A stretch of 64,000 nucleotides of DNA from Stictocephala bisonia (lineage: Eukaryota; Arthropoda; Insecta; Hemiptera; Membracidae), in NCBI GenBank assembly GCA_035578905.1, contig JAQJVL010000526.1:294037-358036 (forward strand). The letters run 5' to 3'. The stretch's first letter is position 1, and each line of letters begins with the position of its first letter. A program made the translations under genes and the position numbers. This document shows, piece after piece, positions 12,425 to 24,842 of the stretch. Under the pieces are notes generated by a model, which saw only the letters and a program-made list of their open reading frames with translations, was not told the DNA's origin and ran no database searches.

Positions 12425-12600
12425 TGCCCATGCTGTGATGTGGCATCCTCAGTGGTATCTCAGAGAGATAAGTCGATCTTAGTTAGTAACCAGACTACAC
12501 AGGTCCTCCACATTCATCCTACACTCATGTAATCATTCGTATATGCCTTAAAATACGCACGACGATGTTTTGGCGTCTCGTATAAGAAATTAAAAATAAT
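12425..12600 (+). mobile_element. SINE-C 3' fragment
   Basis: Shows the SINE-C 3' landmarks: a GATAAGTCGATCTTAGTTAGTA block, then TACACTCAT, then a diverged GGCGTCTCG end followed by an A+T-rich tail. The head is missing or diverged. Confidence 0.55.
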
Positions 12601-12855
12601 AATATCCTACTATTATTTAAAATATTCCTTTGTGCCTTGCGGACACACAATTTCTTGTATTTTAATATAGATTTCCCCACTTTCACTTTAGCAATAATAA
12701 TACATTAATGATAACAATAACTACAATTTATGTTGAAATAACTCAAAATTATTTCCCATAATACATGGACTAATATTAATATTGTTTAAGAATATACGAT
12801 ATGGTGACAAAATAACATTATTCACAACGTAAGCCTGATTTATTTTTTTTAATCT

Positions 12856-12856
<1 letters not shown>

Positions 12857-12887
<31 letters not shown>
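12857..12887 (+). repeat. (GA)n microsatellite
   Basis: About 15 uninterrupted GA units. Overlapping minus-strand frames with Leu-Ser repeats are a by-product of this run. Confidence 0.98.
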
Positions 12888-12889
<2 letters not shown>

Positions 12890-13329
12890 ATGCAGATGTT
12901 CCGTGTTACCAGCTGAGTGGCATATGTTCCAATTCTCTGCATCAGTTGGTTGGACTCTCCTTGTTAGCCTTTTTCCTTTCTCTATAACAAAGAGACAGTC
13001 ACTTGACAAAATGTATAACTTACTAAAGTTTATGTTTTTTCTTGCTTAGCTTTTAAGAGAAACACTGAAAGAGCTATCAATTACATTTGTTATATTCTCT
13101 AATTCAACGTCATACAATAACTATTACAAGTTTCACTAATTAAGTGCAACTCCCCCCTCAAATTGCCACCCACAAATTTAAGTAATCTGAGTTTACTTGT
13201 GCTCAAAAGTCTTGTCACGTCTAACCTATTCTCCATATTGAACAAGCTGAATTTAGACCTGGTTGGAACTCCTGAGACCAGGTACTTTCATCGACTTCTT
13301 TGATATATTTGATTGAGAATGGGTTTGAA

Positions 13330-13600
13330 AAAAAGGAAAACATTAGCAGCATGTGTAGATCTTTCAGCAGCCTATGACACAGTCTGGAGAGAGCCTCTTA
13401 ATTTCACATAACAACTTAATTAGGTGCTATCAGCTGTTGCAATTTCTGAATGCCACCCTTAGCAATAGATTTATTAAAGTTAGCCTGAGTAGCAGAGAAA
13501 GTTCTTTGAGCCACTTAGATAATGGACTACCACAAGGCTCTGTTCTTGCTCCTCTTTTATTCAATGTATGCACTGCTGGCATTGACGCTACATAATAAAA
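13330..13600 (+). pseudogene. LINE reverse-transcriptase fragment
   Basis: One frame gives CVDLSAAYDTVW (RT motif A, with the catalytic Asp in an F/V-D-x-x-x-A-Y/F-D pattern) near 13350. A shifted frame (13374-13595) gives GLPQGSVLAPLLFNV (motif B) near 13527. These are the standard fingers/palm motifs of jockey/CR1-like LINEs. The FADD motif C and everything downstream are missing, and the frame is broken between the motifs. No 3' tail can be assigned. Confidence 0.75.
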
Positions 13601-15530
13601 AAATTTCACAAATTAAAGTTATATTGCTCTTACAAATCAACACGAGCATATTTTAAAAAAACATAAAGAACAGTTACACGTGATCTGGTCATGTTCAATA
13701 ATTATTTTAGAATCTGGAAGCTAAAGCCATACACAATCCTTACTATTCAGCGCTTATAAAATAGAAGTATACTTCCTTATCGTGCAGTGATAATTTTTAA
13801 AATGTACATAAAATTCATTTGCATATTTTTGCCACTTTCAATACCCATATTGTAATTAACAGCAAAATCTTGTTTCCCAGATTTGGTAATACTTGTTTTC
13901 CATAAAACCAATAAGTAAAATGACTTACTTCTGAGATAACATTTAAAAGACTACTACAATGGTTGTTTGAAAATAATTTGGTGTAATTGGATTGTTAATG
14001 ATTAGCAAAATGGCTTAAAAAATAAAAGAACGCTATATTTTATGACTAAGTTTTACATCGGCATAAAATTGATATACATACGAAGTCTAAAAAAAATTGG
14101 TTTGGTTAATTTTTACTACTATTCCATACGCTCATACTAAGCCAAAAATTAACATTTTAAATGATACAGCGCAACTCATAAATAATTTGTATAGTTTATT
14201 TCTTGAATTTGCGTCGTGCGTTGTTGCCATCGGTTCTTTACGAATTTGAGTGTGGGAAATATATTATGATTGTGGCTCTTCTTATTGTTCATATTGTCTT
14301 TTATTTATATACTGTTCCAAAGCGTTATTGAGTGGAACAATACAAAATTCTTCTTCAAGTGGATTTCTATCTCAACAAGTAATTATTGTCTGTCGTATGT
14401 CAAACGAAGTACGTTTGGCAACACCGCGTGTCAGAGCTACACTCAAATGGCACTAAGCACTAAGAACTACACTCATGTCAAAAAGGACATTTATTTAAAA
14501 AAATTATAGTATTTAGTTATTTCTGAAGTGTACTTTTTCTGTTACAAGTGCCATTAAAAGTCAATTCACTTTAATTAGATACAAACCTAGAACGTTTACC
14601 ATAGTAAGCCTACATTCTTCTGCGCTTAAATTTATCACCTGACTTGTAAAAACTGTAGCATGGACAGTTTCTATGAAAGCTGGCCATATTCATCTTACAA
14701 TTTGTGTTGCATTGTATAAAGGGGTAGCGTCATTAATATTGCTTAGAAAGACGAAACTTCCATAAGTCAGCAAGCCTCTTTGTCCTTAAAAGAAACTCAT
14801 TACCTTTTATGCACTATTACGGAGTTGCGTAAAATCATTTTTATTTCTAAAGATTAAACATTTTATAAAATCCTTTTCAATCCATTATAAAATATTACTT
14901 TGATAATGGTTTATAAGAAAGATAATTTTGCAGCTGAATCTCAATCTTTGCCTTTTAAAAATTTGTATTTCAATTCATACGTTTTATATGCAACATTTAC
15001 GCTATGGATATAATTTTTTACATTTTACAATTATGTGTAGAAATTGTTTTAAAAAGCGTGATCTTCTACCTTATAAAAATTCAAAATTTTCAAATAAGGT
15101 AGGCCTAATTTTCATACGTATATGTAGTTTTTCAAACACAATTGAATGTAAGATAATAAACTGTAGATAAATTAATGTTTGTTAACTGTTTGACATCTAA
15201 AATATTTTTTCACCTAACAATATACCAATAATCTCTAAAATAATTCGAATAGATAATAGCAAATACAGATAGAGTTTACTACAACACGTAACTTGCCAAT
15301 ATTTACAATTTAGAGAACTATTATATTCAAACCCAGATTCAATATAATACAGAAGTACAACTTTCCAGAAACATGAGCTTAAGGAAAAATTTTAAATGCA
15401 TTAAATTTCTGCCTAAAATTAATCGTTTCGTAATACTGTTTTATCGTAAATCCTGTTAATAAGCAACATATGACAGACGTTATTTTTGGCAATATTAACT
15501 AACCTTTATTCTCTTTGTGCGAATATTTTG
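13600..15530. other. No feature recognised
   Basis: A+T-rich sequence with short open frames (for example 14250-14509 and 14928-15170) that match nothing I know. Confidence 0.5.
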
Positions 15531-15680
15531 GCGAATATGAAAGATTGTGTGAGTGTGGATAACCAGTGTAGTCTGGTTACTAACTGACTTCGACTTATGC
15601 TCCGAAAGGGCCATTGATTAGTGGCCCAATATTGATGGCAACGTACAGCTTTACGTGAAATCCGAATCACGGCAATTTAC
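15530..15680 (-). mobile_element. SINE-C fragment
   Basis: On the minus strand a GATTCGGATTTCACGTAAAG core (about 15673-15654) is followed by GGCCCTTTCGGAGCATAAGTCG and then a 3' block ending near TCATATTCGC. This matches the order in SINE-C copies elsewhere in the window. Confidence 0.65.
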
Positions 15681-16797
15681 TATAGAAAGGCCACTTACAT
15701 TGCATCGAGTTTAAGCGCCAATGTGAGATAGATGCACAGATTAGTGGAAGTGAGAGAGAAATACAATTAAATATTTTTAAAATATGTAAATATTGATTAT
15801 TTTTTATCATATGTTTTTTATCTCTGATTTTTGACAACGAAAAGCCCCACCTAATAAAAAATTTATTTATTAGAATTTCGAAAAACAATTATTTTTACAT
15901 TAAAAATATTTCCAATAAGGAGAGCTTTCGAAAATGATATAGACTAACATTCAATATTTTTTACATATATTTACAATAAATCTGAATACAACGAAAAACA
16001 CACGTTTTTCAGTAACAAACCTAGGACAATTTCAATTTACTGACAGTCATATTTATGTCATAATGTAATTGTTAAGTTAAAAATACTTAATTAATTTTAT
16101 AAAATACACTGTGCCGAGATAACTGTACCATTAAATGCCGGACAGTCCATATAGTACAGAAGGCGAATGTTCAGCAGAAGAAACTAAGGACAATATCCTT
16201 CGAATAATTACGTTCGAATATCGCCACAACTTGATTTCCTTCCTTAGGCAAACTTGAGTTGTTCCATAGTATTGGGTTTCCCATTCTGAGTCTCAGGTAA
16301 ACTTGTAGTCACGTTGACCACAAGTTTGGCAAAGGTATGTATTGAAACAACTTTAACCAACAGGTAATACCGATATCTCCTTTCACTGCATATTACCAAA
16401 ATAACTAGAACTAAACAGTGTCTTTTAGTTACTCCCCACTAATAACTTACTTGTGAACAGAGATGAAGTGATTTACTACGGGGAATGTTTATATGACAAA
16501 CTGTGGTGTTTTTAGATGTATGAAAAATGCTAACTCCCTACGATAAAGGAGTAGTTTGGATGTAAGTCGAAAGATTTAAATAGGAACCCCTAGCGTCAGA
16601 CAGCTCATTTTAAAGGAATTAAAACGTAAGAACAAGGCACAAACTACAGATCTATGATATTACTATATCTAATTTGTTGTCATAGGCTCACAAAATAAAT
16701 AGCCATTGAACGTTTTATCTGCATTAAAATAACTTTAAATTTAACTTAAATCAGGGGGTTTTAGAAAACGCTTCCATGTTTAATTAGTCGCAGTGGC
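15680..16797. other. No feature recognised
   Basis: A+T-rich; the minus-strand frame at 15667-15888 is not recognisable. No repeat is seen. Confidence 0.5.
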
Positions 16798-16861
16798 ACA
16801 AAATAAAACTCTCTGTTGTAGAGTTTTGTGTTACTCTACAACAGAAAGAGTTTTATTTTGT
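16798..16861. other. Strong inverted repeat (hairpin)
   Basis: Arms 16798-16823 and 16834-16861 pair over about 26 bp with one 2-base offset and a 10-base loop. The open frame at 16793-17050 runs through it and is not otherwise supported. Sequence either side is unremarkable. It could be the relic of a foldback transposon. Confidence 0.85.
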
Positions 16862-17540
16862 AGTAACTTTACATTAGTATATGCTGGTAAATATGTATAC
16901 ATAAATGGGTATTCTATTAACATTTTTTCTTCAGCTATTCCCAGGAACCATTCCTGTTCCATTCAAGATGTTACAAAAGCTTTTGATAGTACTTTCTCCT
17001 TCAGCCTCAAACATCTCGTTAAGACGTCCTTGAGAACACCGATTGTATAATAATGATTTTTATTTTAGCTTCCAAAACTTATGTTATTAAATATCCTTAC
17101 TTTTAAATGTCAAGCTGTTGTTGAAAAAATGTAAAGATACGTCCTTCAAACAATTAGTTTTCACTTTACAACTATGTTTCATTATGATTTTACGAATGCT
17201 TATCTTACTGAATAGTTTTAATATGTGCTTTTAAAGTTATTTTGAAATTATATCACGTGACCTATAGAAAAAAAGTTATGTAATTAACCGAAATTCCCTT
17301 TCAATAAATAAAATTTCACATATGATTAATTTAATGGTTTTATTTCTTCGTTAACTGTTTGGTTAATAATGATTATGATAAACTATACATTCATTTTTAA
17401 TTGGCTCAAAAACTTGAAGAACTTCCGTATGGTAGCACAAAGGTTTAATCTCGTCCTTATTTATTTTTGTTCACTTAGACTAGAATAAACAAATCTTTAA
17501 GTTTGACTTACAACGGCTCTGTATGTTGTTATTTGAGGGC
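16862..17540. other. No feature recognised
   Basis: A+T-rich filler with no domain or repeat that I can name. Confidence 0.5.
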
Positions 17541-17880
17541 ATTAGTCGCGTACCGTTGTAATCCAACTACTTGGTGACAGGGTCTTGTGGAGATTGAAGG
17601 CTAAGCGATTTGTGTTTTACTCAAATCGTCCTAATATTGACATGGCATCCGCTCAATGGTTGCTATCTAATGAGTGTCTTGTGTATCGAAGAGAACTGAG
17701 TATCAAGCTTGTCAGTTTACTGAAAATAAGAGTGATAATACGTGGTGCGGATTCCACTTAAAGTGGTATGGGGTTTAAGATGCCCTGTTTCTAAGAAACA
17801 GTCGACCTTAATTAGTAGCAATGACTACGCTCGTTTCTCTAAACTTACACTTATCCACCCTAATATTTTCCCATTTCTAT
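17540..17880 (+). mobile_element. SINE-C copy with monomeric head
   Basis: Head: GTTGTAATCCAACTACTTGG followed by GTCTTGTGGAGATTGAAGG, a single diverged version of the head that is repeated six times at 61.4 kb. Core: GTGGTGCGGATTCCAC near 17741. 3' part: CTAAGAAACAGTCGACCTTA, then a TATCCACCC-type block. The order head-core-tail is preserved, so this is the most complete monomeric-head copy. No clear target duplication. Confidence 0.7.
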
Positions 17881-18510
17881 TTCATTCAATAATTATTTTT
17901 AAGTCATAAATTAACAAAATATCGTAATAACAGTACCATTTTTTCCAGTTCAACATAACGTTTAGGAGCTTAGCCCATCTTCTTGATTATCTTATAAACT
18001 TTCTAATTTGTTAGTATTATTCAAATTAAATACAATCACATGTTTCAGACCCAATTCTTGAATTTACAGTTTTTAATTTTGATTATTTGTAATTATGCGT
18101 GAATTTAAAATATTTCAAGGTTGTTTTAAACTTAAATAAATAAGGTTAAAACAAGAAAAAATAAGAAAACGTAAAAGAAATTTATAATCTACTTACTAAT
18201 GAATGCGCAGCATTTTATCTATTTCATGTATATTTTTTACATATTTTAATTTAATTTGAAAACTATAATCAAATTAGAAAGTTTATAAAATGACCTAAAA
18301 GATAGACTAAGATCCGACATGTGTCGTTGAACTGGATAAAAATTGGTGCTTTTACTATATTAAATTATTTATTAATTAAAATAATAGCCATAATACACGA
18401 CACTCGTATAAACATTTCATTATTAAAAAAATGTAAAATATTTAAAAAATCAATTTAGTTTAGGCTAAACAAATAAAGAAATTGAGTTAAATATTTATTT
18501 TTGTCTATTT
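17880..18510. other. No feature recognised
   Basis: A+T-rich filler. Confidence 0.5.
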
Positions 18511-18561
18511 TTAAGAAGCCGATCCATATTCAAGATATGAGTGAATATGGATTTAGAATGA
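18510..18561 (-). mobile_element. SINE-C 3' end fragment abutting LINE-A
   Basis: On the minus strand the segment reads AATCCATATTCACTCATATC and, shortly after, GATCGGCTTCTTA, the 3' end of SINE-C. It starts immediately after the simple-repeat tail of LINE-A. The simplest reading is that LINE-A inserted into an older SINE-C copy. Confidence 0.65.
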
Positions 18562-20576
18562 TTCAAATCAAATCAAAAAATAATTTATTTTACCATTTCT
18601 TTGTACATATACAATTTGTTCAAATACAACTGGAAAGTATAATTTGATTGTTTATACAATTTCTTATCTATCAACAAACAAAAAAAGAAACAAATATCTA
18701 CATGGAAATTACAACTTTTGGTAAAATAAATAAGCACCCCAGAGTAAAAACTGTTTTGGGGTTGCTATTACTTAAATAAACTAAAACTAAAGGTAGCGAG
18801 CTGACTGAAATTCAGATTCAATATTAATAAGACAAAAATATATACAAAATTTTTTCTACATTTTTCAAGCAATATTATAATTTTAGTAAATTTAGTAAAT
18901 GAAATATTTGTTACCACTATGAATTAGGAAAATAGATTCAATAAACAAATTAATTATACGCAAACTAAGCCAATATGTTTTTAATATTGTGGCAAGACAC
19001 AAGCCATTTCTTAACCATTTTTTTTTTTTTAATTTTGTCCTAGAAGTAGAATTTTTTATTTCCACGGGTAGTACATTAAAAATTCTAGAAGCATTGAAAG
19101 AAAAGCATTTCTGGAACAATGTCAGGTTAGGCTGTGGCACTGTAACTACTCTAGGATTCTTAAGGCCCATACGATTATATTCTGTATTAATTGTATTTTC
19201 TGCATTTTTCTGTTGTACATTAAACTGATTTCTTAGAAGCTTATAAACATAAAGCATTCTTACTGGTAGAATGTTTAATTGTTTAAAAAGTGGTTCAGTA
19301 TGTTCAAATCTATTTCTATGCATCATTACTCTGACAATTCTTTTCTGTAAGTTTAAAACTGGTCTCAAGTTAGTTATATATGTGCCTCCCCAGCAACTGA
19401 GTCCATATGCTATTTGAGATTCTACCGTTGCAAAATAAACCATTCTCATTATTTCCAGGTGACAAAGATTTCTTAAAAGATACATTTTCCTTGTAGCATT
19501 CAGAAATTTTTTTCTTAGGTAATCTATATGAAATTTCCAATTCAATTTACTATCTATTACAATGCCTAAATATTTATAATGTTTAACTTCCTTTACTTGT
19601 AGACAATGACAGTTTGAATTTAAATTGCAGTTAATATCATGGTACTTTAATACATTTTCATTTTTGCTATCTCCTCTTAAATTAAAAATCATGTATTTAC
19701 TTTTTTCACTCAATGTTAAGTAATGTTTATTCATCCAATATCGTATTACCTTAATATCAGATTGCATTTTAATAAATAATGATTCGTTTGTGTCAGCAAA
19801 GTATGTCAGAGCTGTATCATCCACAAAAGCCGTCAATATTCCTAGGAAAACTCCCTTGCATAGATCATTTGTGTAAATAAAGAACAAAGTTGGGCCCAGC
19901 ACTGAGCCTTGTGGTACTCCATATTTTATTTCACCAGGACCACATTCTTCATTATTAATTTTTACATTGATTGTCTTCTGTATATTGTTCTCTTTTATTT
20001 ATGTAACTCCTAAACCATTTTTATGCAGTTTATAAATATTAACCGAGTATATGCGGTTCCCCTAATTCCAGCATCCCATAGTTTCCTTAATAATATGCAA
20101 TGATCCAGTGTCAAAAGCCTTAGTTATGTCTATGAATATTGCTGAACACTTCTTTTTATGATTCAAATAATTGTAAATGTTTTCTAGGAAAAAGATGAGT
20201 GCCTACTCTGTTGACTTATTGTTTTGAAAACCAAACTGGTTATTGCTGAAAAATTTATTGTATTCTAAAAATGTCATAAGTCTTTTTTTCATCAGTTTTT
20301 CTAGTATTTTTGAAAATACAGACAGTAGAGAAATAGGCCTGTAATTACTTATTGAACTTCTATTTTCCTTTTTAAATAAAAGAATAACCACAGCAAACGT
20401 CAAACAATTTGGAAATTTTCCTAAACTAAAACTTAAATTAAAAAGGTACTCAATAAAGGTTAAAAAACTGTCGGACAAAATTTCTTTCTTTGACTATCTT
20501 TGTACCAATATTATCATATCCTGGGGCTTTTCCAAGTTTTATGTCCCGAATAATATTTTTTATTTCATTTTTCGTG

Positions 20577-22231
20577 AAATGAAAATGAAATGAAATGAAA
20601 AATGCCTTTATTTATGTGGCGAAGTTAGGACTATTTAGTCCTCTCTACCACTTAACCACAAAAAAAGTAGTACATTAAGATTATAATACAAAAGCTAAAA
20701 ATGAATCAAAAATACATAAACTAAACAACTTAAAAAGATTAATTATACATAATACTGCATGAACAATGAATACATTTTACACTATTTAAGTTCATTCACA
20801 ACTATCACTCACACATGGTCCGCTCACATGCACGCCCACCCATCGCAGCCTATCCCCCCACTACTGCAGTGCAAGCAACAATTTCCTGACCTCCGCCCCA
20901 AAGCGGGCGCGGTTTTCGATAACTTTCAAACTATCAGAGAGAGAATTCCACAAACGACATGAAGTGACTAAAAAGGATTGATTGAAAATTGTAGTTCTAT
21001 GTTGTGGAATCGATAGAAGTATAGCTCCTCTTCGTGTATAATGAGAACTAATCTGGGACAAGAAAGAATATCTTTCGGAGAGATAAGATGGTAAGTTTGA
21101 TCTGATGATAACATACAACAAAGTAAGGCTATGGTATTCACGGAGATTTCTTAGTTTCAAAACACTTAGTCGCTCAAAATAAGGGGTAACATGATCATAT
21201 CGTTGTAGGTTGAAAATGAAACGGATACAATAATTCTGTGCACGTAGCAGTCTCTCCGAGAGCTCAACAGTCATGTCGTTAATGACTACGTCACAGTAGT
21301 TGAAGTGAGGTAACACAAGAGTCCTCACAAGCATGACTTTAACATTGTATGGAAGGAATAAAGCAAAACGTTTTAAACTATGGATGCCAGCGAAAACTCT
21401 ATTGCAAGTTGTAGAAACAGTTTCATTCCACGTCAGAGTATTGTTGATAATAAGACCCAGGTTGTTTACCTTGTCACAGTATTCCAGTTCGTAGTTGTTC
21501 AGTTTTACTTTAGGAAAATATTGAAAATCAATTTTAGAAAGAAGCTGTCGAGTCCCTAACACCTTTTTCTCAGTTCTCGATCAGTTTTAGTCCATGTTTC
21601 TGTGCCCATATAGTGATTGAGTCAATGTCCTCGTTGATCAAAGATACAGAAGCATTTGCATCTTTAATGCATCTTTAATGGGAAAATGATAGTATATTTG
21701 TAAATCGTCAGCGTACAAGTGGAACTTAGCGTGATGAATAACTTCAGTAATATTGTTCATGTACAGGGAAATTAACAAAGGACCGAGGACGGAGCCTTGG
21801 GGTACCCCTCGTGTGACGGGCCTCCACTCCGACTCAGCATCCCCTGCTCTCACAAGTTGCTGTCGGTCAGTAAGATATGACTTAACCCAGTTAACACAAC
21901 CATCGGAGAAACCGGCCATTTGTAATTTCATGAGAAGCAAAGGATGATAGACACAATCAAAAGCTTTTGAAAAATCGAATTAAGTTAAAATAGTAACGAG
22001 TCTCTTATCCATGGCTGGCCTAATGTCATCAGTGATCTTAAGAAGTGCAGTAGTAGTGCTATGATTTGAACGAAAGCCAGACTGATATTTCGACAAAACT
22101 TGGTTTTGATCCAGGCCTGATATAAATTGTTGATGTACGACTCGTTCAAGACATTTGGAAAGGGCGGAAGGTATACTGAGAGGCCTAAAATCGGAAGGAG
22201 ATTTAGGCGAGGAGCATGGACGTACTACTGC
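20577..22231 (-). pseudogene. LINE-B, 5'-truncated jockey-like retrotransposon inside LINE-A
   Basis: A 1655-bp insertion flanked by TTCGTG at 20571-20576 and 22232-22237. Removing it and one TTCGTG makes LINE-A read through in frame. The coding part starts inside the RT domain: FDFSKAFDCV (motif A, after an in-frame stop), then GVPQGSVLGPLL (motif B) and YADDLQIYY (motif C) at 21940-21640, then the thumb and C-terminal region to a stop at 20861. An 11-bp tandem duplication (21657-21678) shifts the frame just after motif C. The 3' UTR carries a hairpin (20627-20642) and ends in repeats of TTTCA. The element is inactive. Confidence 0.9.
20600..20656 (-). promoter_or_regulatory. LINE-B 3' tail hairpin, probable RT recognition element
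   Basis: On the minus strand AGGACT-AAAT-AGTCCT forms a 6-bp stem and 4-base loop between GTTAAGTGGTAGAG and AACTTCGCCAC. Shortly after come ATAAATAAAGGCA and the TTTCA repeats. LINE RTs of stringent clades recognise a 3' hairpin when starting reverse transcription; the role here is inferred. The same block, with a changed but paired stem, ends the composite at 10.4 kb and the SINE at 36.8 kb. Confidence 0.7.
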
Positions 22232-22805
22232 TTCGTGGTAGGTAGAATAAACATTGAATTTAATTTATGAACTTTCGGGAAAAAATTTTCATACTCAGGT
22301 ATAGCTACATTTATCTGTATTTTGTTCATAAGTTTATCTGCTATATTCAGAAAGTAATCATTGAACAAAAAAGCAATTTGTCTTTTATCAGAAATTTCCA
22401 TCCCATTGTGAGATATATTATTTATTACATTCTTTGTTTTTTCTTCTCCGATGATTTCATCAATAACTTGCCATTGTTTTTTTGTGTCATCTCTCACTTC
22501 ATCAAACTTTGTTAAGTACAGTAATAGGTTTCTTTTGTAACTTTAATTTCATATTTGCTTCTTGCACAATATGAGTCATAGTATCTTTGTAATCTAATAT
22601 TATATGGTTGAGCTCTTACTTTTTTATATAAAATTTTTCTTTTTTTACAAATAAAAAAAATTTTAGACTCTTCATCTAATGATGACTCTCTTAACCTTCG
22701 ACGAGAACGAACGTGCTTCAGTTCGTTCCGTAGTTTTCTTGTTTTTATTGGTGTTTTATTAAGTATTTTGTGTGTTTTTTGTGTTTTATAGTTGTGATTA
22801 AACAT

Positions 22806-23203
22806 TGTTGATTGCTGCTGCCCTCCAGAGCTGGCATGACCATCCTGGTAAGGAATTATTAATAAAAAAACATTAATTTCTTTGTTGATCGATTTTCAGT
22901 CGACATGTAGACTCTTAGGAAACAGGTTTTTGTAGTTGGATCTGGGTTGAATAACTCCTGACCCTTGAAGAATTCTTATCGCAAGGGATCACCGCTTTGT
23001 GTTATACCAATATTGTTTTCCTGTTGATGATAATCTTGTTGTTGTATAAGACGGTTCTAAATCAGGGGGAAAAAATACAAAAAAATCCACAAAATTATAA
23101 AATCACAAAAATTAATATAATCTTATAAAAATACAAAAAATATATAAAATCTCCTTTGGGGGAAATAAAAAAAAAAAAAATTAAATCCTGAATTTGGCCT
23201 GTC
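22806..23203 (+). other. Region between LINE-A and the R2-type ORF1; probable 5' UTR
   Basis: No coding sequence recognised. The last 150 bases are very A-rich up to GGCCTGTCATGG, where ORF1 opens. I expected an HDV-like ribozyme at an R2 5' end but could not draw one with confidence. The exact 5' boundary of the R2 element is therefore unknown, and no upstream 28S sequence was seen. Confidence 0.4.
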
Positions 23204-24842
23204 ATGGTGAGTGGCGACGATGACCCACCACCATCTGACCCAGGTAAGCGATCGATGAAGACTCCTAGGACGCCGCCTGGCTTAGAACAAAGGCCTTCCA
23301 CGGCACTTGCTGCCGCTGCCGCTGAGGCTATTGCCTCCGCCGCTGCTGCTGCTGAGGCTGTCGCCACTGCGTCTGCTGCCGCTGCTGCTGCCGCCGCCGC
23401 TAGAGATGCCGAGGAGGAGGAGGAAAGAAGAAGGGAAGAAAGAAGAAGACGATGGACAGCTAGGGAGGGAGAGATATTGGAGGCTGGCCGCATCGCGGCC
23501 GTGATCGGTGGAGGACCTTCAGTTGCTGACTTCCCCCCCCCCTTCTGCCTATTGCTGCACCACCGACCATCCCTGGTCGTACTTCGACGTCGAGACTCAG
23601 CGCTATGGAGACGGAGGCAGACTCCGACGACGGCGCTGTGGGACCTAAAAGAGGAAAAAAAGGAAGAGGATGAGTCCACACAAAGAAGAGGAGACCTACG
23701 ATATGGTGAAAAGATTAAGTGACCTTCAGAGCTGGATGAAGAGGGAGAAGGCACAAAAGAAGCTTTCTGTGGACGCCATCGATAGATTTAACATGATTAT
23801 CTCTGATATGTATAGAATTAACACCAGGTATCTTAGAGAGGTCGAGTATCTGAGAGGGAGGGACGAAAACCGGACAGAGATTTGTTCCTCGTGGACTCAC
23901 GAAATTGGTTCATCGTTGAGCGCTCCGTCGCCGGGGCCATCGCCTCCCTCAAGAGGGAGATGGTCCCTGGCGGTGGGGTTGGTTCGGGTCCCTCCCCCCC
24001 AGAAGTACCGGCCTTCAGCTATGCTGGTGCTGTAAAAAGGCAGGGTATTGATGTAAAGGCTATGCCCCCCAAGCCAAATACGGTCCTTGTGTATCCGGAG
24101 GTCGACGGGGATGGAAAGCCTCTTTTGTCCTCTGAGGAAGTCAAATCCAAAGTAGTATCCATGATCAATCCTACCGAGGAGTTTATACAAGTCCGGAACC
24201 TCCGGAGGATAGGGCGGGGGGGGCATAGCCATTGAAACTGCCCATAAGACTAGTCTTGATAAGATTATTAATAACGACAAGCTGAAGGCCTCGGGCCTTA
24301 AGCCCAGGGAGCCCAGCATGGTTAAACCCAAAATAATTATATATGACCTTCCTAACGTCGGTAAGGAGGGAGAGATTATCGTTTTGGGAACCATTTACGA
24401 CCAAAATCCAGACAAGTATATCTCCTTCAGAGACGTCAAAAATGAGTGTAAGGTGCTAAAAAGAATCAAATCCAACAGACCCGATAAGCAACATTGGGTG
24501 CTTGAATGTACAGGGAAAGTAAGAAATTGGCTCAGGGAGCAGGACAGGGTATTTTACGGGTGGGAATGCATCAAGGTGAAAGACTACCTCGATGTCACCA
24601 GGTGCTACCGCTGCCAGGCCTATAGTCATGTAGCCAGGTACTGTAAGGAAGAGTACCCCACTTGCTCTCATTGCGCGGGGCGACATGATCGTAAGGACTG
24701 CGATCAGGTCGGTTCTGAAGCCCGATATGGTGCTTGTCGCCGCTTTCATAAGGACGACAAGCACGATGTTTCCACTAAGGACTGTCCCGCGTACGTGAGG
24801 GTGGTGGAGGTCCGTCAAAGAAGTACCGACTATGGCCTTTGA
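23204..24842 (+). pseudogene. Gag-like ORF1 of the R2-type element (frameshifted)
   Basis: Starts MVSGDDDPPPSDPGKR. An Ala-rich stretch (residues about 40-75) and an acidic/basic charged run follow. After frameshifts come a helical region with YDMVKRLSDLQSWMKREK (23700-23860), a SYAGAV-type linker (near 24020) and an EEFIQVRNLRRIGRGG segment (24180). The latter is typical of the RNA-binding fold in R1/jockey gag-like ORF1. Three zinc knuckles follow: CYRCQAYSHVARYC (24602-24643), CSHCAGRHDRKDC (24662-24700) and a third that has lost its first Cys. Frame changes occur near 23530 (C run), 23670, 23880 and 24217 (G run). The stop at 24840 lies inside the start of ORF2. The product would bind element RNA. 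Confidence 0.8.

Larger units (their letters stand above)
18562..22805 (-). pseudogene. LINE-A (jockey/CR1-like), interrupted by LINE-B
   Basis: Minus-strand ORF2-like sequence in two blocks. The upstream block (22805-22232) holds KKQWQVIDEIIGEEK and ends at FILPTT. The downstream block (20576-18892) resumes in sense with NEIKNIIRDIKLGKAPGYDNI, then ISNYRPISLLSVFSKILEKL, AIFIDITKAFDTG (motif A), GVPQGSVLGP (motif B) and FVDDTALTYF (motif C, catalytic DD). A thumb region follows, with the stop at 18892. The 3' UTR ends in three copies of a TTTGA unit at 18562-18577. Multiple frameshifts (near 22500, 20480, 20200) and stops make it a pseudogene. The endonuclease domain is absent, so it is 5' truncated near or before 22805. 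Confidence 0.85.

Noticed and set aside
18510..18577. LINE-A as the partner LINE of SINE-C, because the SINE-C 3' end follows it
   Set aside because: LINE-A already ends in its own TTTGA repeats before the SINE-C sequence begins, so the SINE fragment is more likely the insertion target.
23095..23754. 219-codon minus-strand frame rich in Ser and Ala
   Set aside because: It is the shadow of the Ala-rich, low-complexity start of ORF1 on the plus strand; no family match.
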